Shown in pieces: positions 43,921-53,800 of a stretch of 64,000 bases of DNA. Position 1 is the stretch's first letter. Every line of letters begins with the position of its first letter. Source of the DNA: Euglena gracilis (taxonomy: Eukaryota > Euglenida > Euglenophyceae > Euglenales); the NCBI GenBank assembly GCA_039621445.1, contig CP154954.1, positions 50,757,847 through 50,821,846 of the forward strand. The letters are read 5' to 3'. The notes beneath the pieces were generated by a model. That model was not told where the DNA came from. It saw nothing but the letters and a program-made list of their open reading frames with translations, and did not search any database. A program made the position numbers and the translations under genes.

Positions 43921-44716
43921 GTGGAGAGGACAGCCCACATGGTTGGGCACAAAAATAATTTTGTTGTGGTCTTTGGATGGTAAAAGACCTTTGACATCAG
44001 AAAGGGTGAATTCCCTAACCAAAGAAATTCTGCAGGAGGGGGGGGTGGACACCACCCACTGGAAACCCCACAGCACCAGAGGGGCTGGGGTCTTATGGTG
44101 GAAAAATGCTGGTTTGCAAGTGGAAGAAGTCCAGCAGCTGGGTCAGTGGAAAAATTTTGGTGCCTTCCAAGCTCATTATTTGAGGATGGGAGTCGTGTCA
44201 AAAATTCAAAATATTATGGCCCAAAGGGGGGTGCACAGTACCTCACCATCTCGCAGTGCGGAGCCCGAATGGTCTCGGACTCCCACGACAAAGGAAGGGG
44301 GAGGAAGGGACCAAGAGGGCGAAGCACAAGAAGATGGTGAGCCCATCCCTCCCACCCAAAAAATCAGCAGAAAAAGAAAGACATCCCAACCAGAAAAGGG
44401 ACCCCAACCAAGCAGCCCCAACCACCCACCCAGAAACACAGAAAGAGACCACCATCCCCATCAGGGGGGGGGCCCCCACCAAGCGACCATGGGAGAGGGG
44501 GGGGGCGGGGCCACGGCGGTTCAGCTTCGCCAAGGTGTCGGAGGAGGCCTCATCATCGCCAACTCCGGCAACAAAGGCGCAGTAAGAAGCACCCCCCGCG
44601 CACGCACAAACACACCAGAACAGAGCAGCCGGCAAGGAAAGCAGGACCTCACCATCTTCTTGTGCTTCGCCCTCTTGGTCCCTTCCTCCCCCTTCCTTTG
44701 TCGTGGGAGTCCGAGG
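43921..44716 (+). mobile_element. Opposed DIRS-type 3' end (recombinase C-domain plus terminal region)
   Basis: Plus-strand frame from 43919: LLWSLDGKRPLTSERVN, HSTRGAG (H-x-x-R), GQWKNFGAFQAHYLRMG (probable catalytic Tyr), then the terminal region with the ~65-base motif at 44274 and its inverse at 44649. It is an inverted repeat of 38766-37938, about 800 bases long. It begins exactly where the 50-base terminal motif of copy B (43868-43920) ends. Either a truncated opposite-strand element abuts copy B, or it is an extended inverted end of copy B. Confidence 0.8.
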
Positions 44717-44859
44717 CTCCCCGGCGCCTTCGGCTAGGGCACTTTTGGCCGTGTGCCCTACCCCCTGGGGGGGGGGTCGGATCGGGAGCGCCTTGGGGTG
44801 CCTGCCCAGGCAAGCACCCCCCCGGGGTGGGGTCGGCACCCGACTAAAATGCAGCCTGC

Positions 44860-45400
44860 TGCTGAGCACCTGGGAGGAGAGCCAGATCATGGACAACCAA
44901 ATAATTATTTTATTGCCTGACAAAAGGTGGGGGAGAAAAGACCCCTTCAATACTACCTCCCGCCCCCCTTGCCCAACGACCGCTAAATATCATCGTTAGA
45001 CAAGACTGCAGTCAAAAACGAGAATGTTCTGTCTGGAAAAAAGATCATCTGGAAAAAGATCGCTACTGACCAGGGGGGTGGTCGTTGGACAAGGCCAGTC
45101 GTTGGAAAAGGTATGAGAAGGCCCCTGCCAAATGATACATGGAGCACAAAAAAACAAGCAAAACATAAATGCTCAAGTAAAGTGGGTAACCCCAACAGGC
45201 AGACAGGAGGCGGACCATTGGGATTATTCTCGGACCCGGACCCCCAGCCTTTTCAATGGTTAAGGCACATTTACAAAATTCCATACATTGGAAACAGATT
45301 TATTTCCTTCTCCGGGCAACAAAAAAACTGTCCAAATTTTTGGCCAGGTGGCCCTTTGCAAAAACGACCAAAAAATTGCCAAATGTGCAAAAAAGCAAAC
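44860..45400 (+). pseudogene. Degenerate DIRS RNase H/methyltransferase-region relic
   Basis: Plus-strand frames contain MDNQIIILLPDKRWGRKDPFN (44889-44951), which aligns with VDNQVIYYYLTKGGGRKDPFN of copy A. At about 45240-45360 PQPFQWLRHIYKIPYIGNRF and GQQKNCPNFW align with PQLFQWLRQHFQNYIQLETD and GNKKLPNFVA. Frames are broken. A third, old member of the cluster on the opposite strand. Confidence 0.75.
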
Positions 45401-45977
45401 TTTTGGCGCCTGAGGGGGGAGGGAATCCAAAAGTCAGGATTCCAAGCACCTCTGATGATGCTGGGGAATTCTGGGGGATACTGGATTTTTGGACGGAAAC
45501 GTAATTTTGACTTTCGGAGGAAAAATGGGTCAGAAAACGGCTGGCCAGGGCAAATTTGGCTGAGGCTTCGAGGAGCCTCTTGGGGGGAGGCTCCGCGGAG
45601 TCTCAACATTATTGACAGCCAAAAATGGGTGCAAAGGAGGTTTACACAGGGGTTTCAACTGCTGCGTGGGGGGGGGGGCAACGCACTGCACTCCGCGACT
45701 CATCACATCACGTGGTTCTTCATGCCAAAATGCTTCACCACAGCATAGCCTTCGTATTTTTCTGCGCTACATGGAGGTGGTGTGGGCCATCGACGACCAG
45801 GGAGCGGGGGTTGCGCCCCATGCACTTCGTGCCTCCGACCCGGCACCAGACGACCACTTACCTTTCTGGGTGCAGCCAGTGGAGCCCCAGTGAAACTGGA
45901 GCAGACACTTACAAGAATGAGGCGGGCGGCAGCGCAGTGAGCAGCGGCTGCGTGTCCGACGCCCTGCGCCGCCCGCG

Positions 45978-48900
45978 TCACGCCTCGCCCCCCGCGACGC
46001 CCGTGATCTCGGAGTACAGCACCAGCACCAGCGCGGCGCCCACCACCCGCAGCACGTTCGCCCCCGCCCCCTTGAACAGCGCCGCGGCGGCAGGGCAGGG
46101 GCCCTCCGGACCCAGCCATCACGCGAGGGGGCAGCGGCCACCGTGTATCGGGGAGCAGCTCATGGCACGCGAAGCGGACGACGTGGGACGGGGCCCTGGC
46201 CCAGGCCCTGGGAGGGGCCCTCCGCCCGCACGATCTTCACGGCACAGTCGACGGGGCCCCGGTACAGCCACTCCGCTGGGGGCTTCTCCGACTGCATCGG
46301 GACCAGGCTTTTTTTCAAGACCCTGCCTTTCCCCCCCCGGCGCAGGACCCCCCCCCCAAACTGGGCATTTCCCAAAGATTTCCCGGCCCTTGGCACAGAA
46401 ACCCATACCCAGACCTCCGGCCCTGGTGGGACCCCCCCCCCGCGGGTCTTCCGGTCTTCCAAATAAAGAAAAACGCAGCCTGATCTGAATCCGCCGCCGC
46501 ACGGTGTCGAACGGGTACGACGCGTAGCCCGCCGCACCCAGGCTCCATTTGGACTGACAGAAAATGGAGGCAAACAGACCATCTTGGCTCACTGTCGTTG
46601 AGAGGAATGACGGGAACAGAACACATGGCAGCGGCGGAAGCGTAATTCTTACGGGCACCTGGACAGAGGGCGACATTTTCTTCGACCTTTTCCTCGCAGA
46701 CCATAAACATCACCTCGTGCCGAAGCGCAGCCATGTGCTGGTGGCAATGCTTCGGGTGGCAGGCGGGAGTGGCTTCAGTGAAAAAGCGGCCTGGTCGCAA
46801 CGGCAGCGGTCTGCGCGCACAAAAACAAGCACCTGCAAACACTTGCTACTTTCGGCCGTTGTCGGAATTGGTCAGGATTTGTCAGGATTTGTGTGCATTT
46901 GTGGGGTTTTGAACACTCGAGTTGGGCTTTCAGCCACATCATTCGGAAAACAATGGACCCTGTGTGAGGTAAAATGGCACAATGTGTTAGATGAATGAAA
47001 AAAAATGGAAATAAAAGCGAATACATCATTAAAAATGGAAGAAATAGAAATCTCTCTTGCCGAAAGCAATGCAGAAATGCACGGGGATTAAAAGAAAATA
47101 CACAGAGTAAACCAAATTTCAGCAGCGAAATTTTTTGCACACTCATTGGGCGGTTCTGGGTTTTAATTCGTTACACAAGGGGTTTTTTAGACCGGGGGTG
47201 GGGGGGGGGGGCGGTCCCCCCCCCACCCACCCACCCCCTAGAGGGGGGCCCCCCCCGGGGGGGGGGAGGGGGGTCCGGGGGACCCACAAAAAATGGCCGA
47301 AAAATCGCGAAAATGTAAAATAGATTTGTTTTTCGGCGCCTGTGCGGCGGCCGAAACGAATATCCCACCCCCCTCCGGGGGGACCCCCCCCCGGGGGGGG
47401 CGGGGGGTCGGCGGACCCACCCACACACCCTACCCCGCCCCTCCCCCCCCCCGAGGTCCAACTTAAAAAAATCCCTGGTTTTGCCACGTGTTGGGATTTG
47501 CTGGGAGTGCTTTGCCTCGCAAACTTTGGAGCGTCGGGGGACAGGCCGGCGGTCGGCGCCATGGGTTGAAGTCAGTCCGTATCGAACAGCCCGAAGTACA
47601 CCCGCGGTAAGGGGATGAAGGCACACTATGAGACCCCCATCCCGTAGTACAAGAGGACGCCCGCACCCCCCAGGCTGCACCGTTTTTTTGTTTTTTTTGG
47701 ACAGGACGGCCGCGTGACAGTGATGGGATGAGCAGGTGGGAGAACCCGCGGCCTTGATCTAGGTAGCAAGCTCCCCCGGCTCTGCGGGAAACGGTCAGCT
47801 GGTGGGTCGGCCAGCACCCGGGACCCTGACAGTTTCCCGGGTGGTGCCTTTTAAGAGGAGCCAACAAACTTTGGCCCTGACAGGTGGGCTGGTACCGGGG
47901 ACTGGCATTTTCCCAGGACCAGGACCCTGACAAATTCTCGGGGGGGGGGGACCCTGCACTGGCAGAAATCCCCCCAACGTTTTGGTGCCCCCCGGCCAGC
48001 CCGGCCAGCCCGGGGCACGTTGCACGCCAGGAACCGCCCAAACTGGGCACGCTTGTCGTACCGGGGGAAGAGGGCCTTGATGGAGTCCTTGAAGGCGAAG
48101 TTGAACGCCCGTGGCACGGGGCGTTGGGCCCTGGGCCACAAGCCTCCCAGTCCCCTGTCACCCCCCCTCCACCACGGGGGGGGAGGTAGAGGCCGCCCCG
48201 TGGGCTGGGTGGGGAAGTAGCGTAGCACGTTGGTCAGGTTGCCCCGCCAGAACGCGGCGAGGCCCCGCCAGGGCCGGCCAAGAAGGCCGGCCAAGCCGGG
48301 GCAAGGTTTGCATGAAAAAAAAATCGGTGTCTCGGGGGGGGGGGGGTTGGCCGGGGAGGGGCCGACCCCTCCACTCCCACCCCCACTCTTGTGGAGCAGC
48401 CGGGAAGCCGGGTCAGCCCTGGGCCCTGCTCTGCCCGTACCCGCGCGAAGCAGTCCACCATCCCCCGACCCCAGGCGACGGGCACGCTTGGGACCCAGCC
48501 GTTGCTTAAAGACCCATAGGGGGGCCTACTCCCGCTGCTGCAGAGAAATCACCAGCCGGAAAGACCCCCCCCCCCACCGCCGGGTCCGGTCCCCACGTTT
48601 GAAAACTTTCCTGTGGCGGTTCGCACCGATGCGAGCATGTTTTTTGGGGCACGTTTGTTGGCGTGCAAAATGCCAAAAAAAACTGGCAGAGCTCCTGAGG
48701 GAGACTGCCTAGATATTTTTGGGGTGAACGAATAACATGTTCAATTGAAAGCAACCCCGAAGGGGTGTTTGAAGGAAGCCTGGCGTTGTTGAGCATGACT
48801 CTTGCACACAGTGCCGCACTGTTTTTTTTTAAACAACTGCGAGAAGCGAGGTTTGTGTCTCATCCGTCTGCTTAAGGATCAACAGCATCCCAGAGTGGGG

Positions 48901-50221
48901 GTGGTTTCAACAGGGGCCAGTCCAAAAAGTGTAAGTGGACCCTTACTTTAGGGGGCGGTCCGCTAGCAGAAATTTTTATTCCAGTGACTGGCACGAAGCG
49001 CTAGAAATTGCCTCAAAACCTGCCAAAAAAGCTATGTGGTGCAGGCAATCTTTCTAAAAAAACAAACGGGGTGAAATGGGGTTTGAAAAAAGACAGTGGC
49101 AGGGGCGGGGGGTGCGCTGGTGGGGGGGGGGGGTAGCTCAGACAAAGTGGACCATTTTTCACCAAAAACAAATCGCTTCTGGCAATAAAAAAAGATTTTC
49201 TTAAAGCAAATTGATGAAGAAGAAAACCATGTTTGAATGATTGTTGTTTGATTTGGACAGAAAAGAAAAGCAGGGGAAGGAAAAAGAAGGAAAGGGAAGG
49301 GGAGGGGAGGGACGCAATATCCAAAATGCCTGAGTTTAGGCCCAGCATGAAGCTGGAAGTCAACTGTTTTTCACCACCCCCCCAAAAGAAAAATAAGCGG
49401 AAACGACCGACAGAAAGAGTTTGAGCAAAATTTGAGTGAAATTTTGCTAAACATGTGAAATAAAATGGCCAAATTTTCCTTTTGGGGCTTTGCCCCAAGA
49501 GTGTTTCAGCATTTTTTTGACGGAAGACCCACTGGCTTCCTTTTGGCAGATCAGGGTTAGACATGAGGAGGTTGACCGGTACTTTTGGTTGGGTGTCCCC
49601 CCAATCTCCCCCCGGTGATGGTTTCCAGCAAAAAGTTTGTCCCAAAAATTGATCAAATGCAACCAGGGGTTTTTTTTAAGACTGGGGGGAGGGGTCCCCC
49701 CACCCACCCACGCACCTCCTGCCCCCCCCCGGGGGGTCCCGGGGAACCCTCTCAAATTTCCCCGAAAAAGGCCAAAAAATCGCGAAAAATGTTAAAAATA
49801 ACACTTTTTTCAAAAAAATTTGGCGCCAAAGGCGCCAAAAGGTATAACCCACTCCCCCCTGGGGGGACCCCGGGGGGGGGGGGGGTTAGGCCAGACCCAC
49901 CCACCCCACCCCACCTTCCCCCACTGGGGGTACACGACTCAAAAAAAAATCCCTGGACGGAACATGGGCATTTCTTCGGGCCAAGAACAAGGAAACAGTT
50001 TCATCTTAAGTCCATTGTCACTACAAGACTAAAAAAAGAGTTAAAAGTGTCCATCGCCTGGCGCGGAACCGCGGCACCTCGCCGCTGCGGATGCGGGGGT
50101 TCGCGTCCTGGGTCTGGATCAGCAGCTTGACGCGCTCGATGGGGGCCGTGGCGGTCTTGGCGATCGCCCCGGAGACGCCCCCCGCCAGGAAGTGGAACAG
50201 GAACGACTGTGCCTCCGCCAT
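45978..50221 (-). CDS. ANT: Mitochondrial ADP/ATP-carrier-type protein
   Basis: Exchanges ADP and ATP across the inner mitochondrial membrane, by family. Start at 50221: [20 protein letters not shown] then [19 protein letters not shown] (first Px[DE]xx[RK] motif as PIERVK). Exons: 50064-50221, 48425-48466 ([12 protein letters not shown]), 48206-48263 ([18 protein letters not shown]), ~48050-48109 ([19 protein letters not shown]), an unresolved part, ~47575-47690 (YYGMGVS ... VYFGLFDT), unresolved, 46486-46533 ([10 protein letters not shown]), 46214-46298, 45978-46085 ([14 protein letters not shown], then TGA). At least five introns are nonconventional. The nucleotide-carrier signature is RRRIQM instead of RRRMMM. 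The second-repeat matrix helix was not located. Small indels around 47600-47660 break the frame. Confidence 0.88.
46086..46213 (-). other. Nonconventional intron, last intron of the carrier gene
   Basis: Sense strand: TCC-CAGGGC ... GCCCTG-CCGCC, i.e. CAG at +4 and CTG at -8. Removal joins GAGGGCCCC to GCGGCGCTGTTC and gives [13 protein letters not shown], as expected for the family. Confidence 0.88.
46299..46485 (-). other. Nonconventional intron that is a subfamily-2 mobile element
   Basis: Sense strand: GAT-CAGGCTGCGTTTTTC ... CTTGAAAAAAAGCCTG-GTCCC. Removal gives GTRR-type frame VRRRIQMQSEKP across the junction. The element proper is 46304-46482 (179 bases), flanked on the plus strand by ATCGGGAC and ATCTGAAT (5 of 8 equal). 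Inside, 'gggcatttcccaaag...ggcacagaaacccata' is the reverse complement of the subfamily-2 core at 12620-12690, 21105-21165 and 23805-23870. Confidence 0.9.
47176..47477. mobile_element. Subfamily-1-like element in a carrier intron (ends decayed)
   Basis: Left CAAGGGGTTTTTTAGACC (one extra A), right CTTAAAAAAATCCCTG. The interior 'gggggacccacaaaaaatggccgaaaaatcgcg' and a GGCGCC-type hairpin match 5728-6014 inverted. No 8-bp duplication is visible (TCGTTACA against GTTTTGCC). Confidence 0.65.
47800..47945. repeat. CTGACAGGTNGGCYGGTACC minisatellite, carrier intron
   Basis: Several imperfect units of the type 'ccctgacaggtgggctggtaccggggac...tttccc'. The same unit forms a longer array in a helicase intron at 60285-60550, so the sequence has moved between genes. 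Confidence 0.75.
48110..48205 (-). other. Nonconventional intron (96 bases) with perfect 8-bp stem
   Basis: Sense strand: GCC-CACGGGGC ... GCCCCGTG-CCACG. The first triplet pair is CAC/GTG rather than CAG/CTG, but the positions (+4, -6) are identical. Removal joins CCCACCCA to GGCGTTC and gives [14 protein letters not shown]. Confidence 0.92.
48264..48424 (-). other. Nonconventional intron with near-intact 8-bp duplication
   Basis: Sense strand: GCC-CAGGGC ... GCCCTG-GCGGG. Flanking octamers GCAGGGCC and GCGGGGCC agree at 7 of 8. Removal joins GAGCAGG to GCCTCGCC and gives [13 protein letters not shown]. Confidence 0.93.
48467..50063 (-). other. Long nonconventional intron of the carrier gene, with an inserted element
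   Basis: Sense strand: CGC-CAGGCGATGG ... CCGTCGCCTG-GGGTC(G), an 11-bp stem with one wobble; the 3' spacing is off by one base. Removal gives [16 protein letters not shown]. The element 49664-49955 is nested inside. Otherwise I see only A-rich and low-complexity DNA between 48720 and 49620. Confidence 0.8.
49664..49955. mobile_element. CAG/CTG element, subfamily 1
   Basis: CAGGGGTTTTTTTTAAGACTG left, TCAAAAAAAAATCCCTG right. Flanks AATGCAAC and GACGGAAC agree at 5 of 8. Interior hairpin TTTGGCGCC...GGCGCCAAAA at ~49819-49840. Nested in the first carrier intron. Confidence 0.8.
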
Positions 50222-50840
50222 GCCTCAGGGGGCCATTGCGGGCTGCAGGGAAGACACCGGCCACCAGACGGACGACGGATGAGAGACAGAAGAGACATGG
50301 TTGTGAGGAGACCAAAAAACAAACTCTTTCGTTGCAGTTACATGGATGGTTACCATAAAGGCCATGGGTTTGAACAATTACGAAAGGTGTGCATCGCAGT
50401 ACGAGGCTTCCGGTCTTTCTTTGCAGAATGAGGGTTTTGGTTCTGGTCCTTCAGCGCAAAAACGTGGACCCCAATCACACCCTCACACAGAGCCCACCGA
50501 CTTGTTGCTCAATTCAGCAGGCCGGAGAAAAAAGATGCAAGGCGAAGCTTATTAATTGGGCACATCGCAACACTAAAGCGGCATGCAACTGAAGATGGCG
50601 AGGGAGATGTACAGATGGAGTACACGCCGTGCTGCTCGGCGAAGGGAGTGTCGGGCGAGGCACTGGCTCGCTATCGCGTCCTGCCAGCTTTCTGTGGCCC
50701 CCGCGCCGCCGACTGGCCGCGGAGGCCCGGACTTCGGGCCTGCGCCCCCCGGGGGCCCCGGCCCGGGCCGCTGCCTCGGGGGTTGGGTGGCGCTCCGGCT
50801 GCTCGGGTCGCAACCGCTGCCCCCACCCGTCACCAACCAC

Positions 50841-53800
50841 TCAGCGCCGCCCAAGTTGTCCGGGGCCGGCGGGCCTGGCACCGGAGCTGCGGGCGCCGGC
50901 CTTGGCCGCGACCTTGGCCGGCTTGGCCGGGGCGGCTGGCGGCCGGTCCTTCGGCGCTGCCGTCACAGGTTTTGTTTGGGACCAGAGGGGAGGGGGTCCG
51001 GCACCCACCCCCCCCCACCCTCTCGGGGACAAGGGGGCTCAGGGGGGCACACCGTTGAATTCCCCCCAAAGGGGTCAAAGAATTTTCGGCGCTTCGCATG
51101 GAAAAACGGAGGAAACCCCACCCCTTTGGGAGGTACCCACACGGCCCGAATCCCGGGGGGGGGGGGGGCACCCACCCCCCACAGGAAACCAACCATTGAA
51201 AAAAAAGCACCTCTGGCTGCAGTGCCCTCGGCGGTGGCCTTCTTGGCGGCCGGCTTGCCACCCGCCTTCCCAGTGTCGCCGCAACTTGGCAGCCGTTTGA
51301 ACCACATGGTCATAAAGGGATCCTCATGGAGGCAGAAGGGCAGTTCCATCCTCAGGAACTGCCAGGGTTCGATGAATTCCGGTTCAGGGCGGGGGAAACA
51401 CCCCCCCCCCGAAACAGTAGCACAATCTGGGTGACCAAAAAAATCTGGCTCCCAAAATTGGCCAAAAACGCCCTATGGCACTTTGGAGGGAAAATTGTCC
51501 AAAATGCAAAAAACATTGGCACAAAGCGGCGGATGGAAATGCTTGACGTGCGGGGGTGGGGGGAGGTCGGTCCAGCCTCAGTGGGCCTCGGGGGGGGGGG
51601 GGTTGTTCACCCTATAAAAGTAGCTACCTAAATAAAGGGACAGGAAGCCTGGTGGGGCATAATTGCAATGGAAAACGTATATGCTTTTGGTCACAAAAAT
51701 ATAAATTTTCCTGAAATACTTATATTGGGGAGGGGGTTGCAACTCTGAAATTCGGTGCCCTTGAAAAAAAGGAAGGATGATGGAGGGGGGCGGGTATTGG
51801 GGTTTGATGCAGCCAGGTGTGCGGGAAAGGGAAGGCATCAGAGATGACAGGCGTGATTGTGATGGATCGAGGTTACACAGAGCTTGTGTCAAACCAAACA
51901 ACTCGACTTGAAGATGGAATGAGATGCTGGGGAAATACGTGCCTCGCGCTCCAAAATGAAGAATGGCAATTGGAGTGACCAGGTTATCGTCATTTGATAT
52001 CACCACACCAGAAATGCAACAAAAGGCAAACACAGAGTTCAGGATAAAAAATTCCCCAAGAAAGCCGTGTGGGTTTCGGGAGATACAAGGGGCTAACTCA
52101 GGTAACTAACCCCCCCCCCCCCGATGGTGACGGAAAGGAGCCTGGTCCTGGCAAACACTGCTCCCAATTCCGAAGCGACCACACCCCCGTCTGACAAACA
52201 ACTGCAGCACCTGACAATACCTTGAGCATTCTGCCGTCAAGACTACCAACGCCTGGCAACGTTACCACATCGCCAAAGACAGGCACCATTCCGGTGGGAA
52301 GGGGTCAGTTTTGGGTGATGGCTGGGTTGGAACAGGTGGAATTGCCTTGAAAAAGCTGTTCAGTTGGGGTCACCAAAACACACCCTAAAGAAGATCCCCG
52401 GGGGGGAGTTGGGAGGCAGGTGTGACTCTCCATTATGAAGAGGAGGAGGAAAAGGAAGCCCGCCCAGCACCCGCCACCGGCCCAGGCCAGGTTGCGGGCG
52501 GGGGCCGCCGGCTTCGGCTTCGGCTTCCGCCGCCGCCGGTCGTCGGCCTTCGGCACGCGGCCCACCAGCGCCGCCAGCCGCCCGCCGTCCTTGTAGTCGT
52601 TCGGGTTGCCGGTGAGCCGCTCCAGCGGCTGCCCCTTCGCGATGGCGGCGTCGATCGCCCTGCGGCGGGGCGGGCCTCAAAAAAACCCGTGCCATGCGGC
52701 GTGCGCAATCGTTCCGGGCTGGTGGCTTCAAGCACCGCCCCGGCCCGGACCGCAGACGGTCCGGGGGTTCTTTGGTGAAATCCTTGATTGCCACTTTGGC
52801 CGTCCAAAAAGCCTGGTGGTCGACCTCCCCACCCACCATGGCCCTCGCTCAAATAAAATTCTTTCGGTCCCAAAGGAAAAGTTCGACTAAAAATTGGAAC
52901 CCCCGGAAATACGGGAAGGCCTGGTGGGGGGGTCAGACCCCCTCCCGTCCACCAGGATGGGGTGGGGGGGGGGTCGACCCCCACACCCACCACCCACAGG
53001 TTGCGGGGTCCCGTACAGCCCTGGGGGTGGGTGAGGTTTCAAGGCTGTGGGTGGACGAGTTGGGGCCGCTGGACGCCCCCCCCCCCTCACATTCAACAAA
53101 ACCCACGGGAAAGAACGGCCGAAAACGCGGTCATTTTCGCAAAACCAGGTTGACTTCGGGGGGAAAAGGTATTTTCGGCATCCTTGGAGCATCGCCCATC
53201 CACCCAAAACGTCAAAAGATGTGTTTTCGACTTTTTTCTCAATTTTTGACCCCGTTCGAGTACTGGACTGGTCATTGGCCAGCCCTTGAGAAAGAAATGG
53301 GTGGTCCTCAAGGGAAACAGAAAACCCTGTTTCTGATGGACGGCCTGATGGGGCGGAGGTTTGCATGGTAGAGGGTGGCTCGAGACCAAGAGGATTGGTT
53401 TGAAAAGGATTGTGCAATTCAAGAGAAAGAAAGAAAGTGAAAGAAGGTATTGAACTAGGCGAAGAGGAAGGTCCTTGAATTTTTGGGTCTTAGCCCTTTT
53501 TCACCCACCTCCTGATGCTATCTTCTCAACTTTTCATGCTTTCTGTTTTTCCCCCAAAAAAAAAACTGACGGGAGGGAAACGTTGGAATATCGTCAACAT
53601 ATTGCAGGGGGGGGGGAAATGCAACTGGGCCCTTCAAATTATGCAAGTCAAAAAAATGCAAAAAAAATGCAAAAAAAAATGCAAAAAAATGCAACTTGCA
53701 TGAAAAACCTGAGAAAAAGCAGGAATATAACAGAGCTTTGCTGCCTAAGATCAAAAAAAAATTTCCAGGGCAATATATTTTATGCAAAAAAAATGCAAAA

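Noticed and set aside
34589-44716. LTR retrotransposon or retrovirus-like element
   Set aside because: No protease, no DDE integrase and no direct LTRs. A tyrosine recombinase with H-x-x-R and inverted ends places it in the DIRS group.
47176-47477. A perfect-duplication element like its relatives
   Set aside because: The internal sequence matches subfamily 1 but the flanking octamers agree at only 3 of 8, no better than chance.
50583-51434. Plus-strand 283-codon frame
   Set aside because: Shadow of the helicase C-terminal basic exons and their G/C-rich introns; the minus strand carries the conserved reading.
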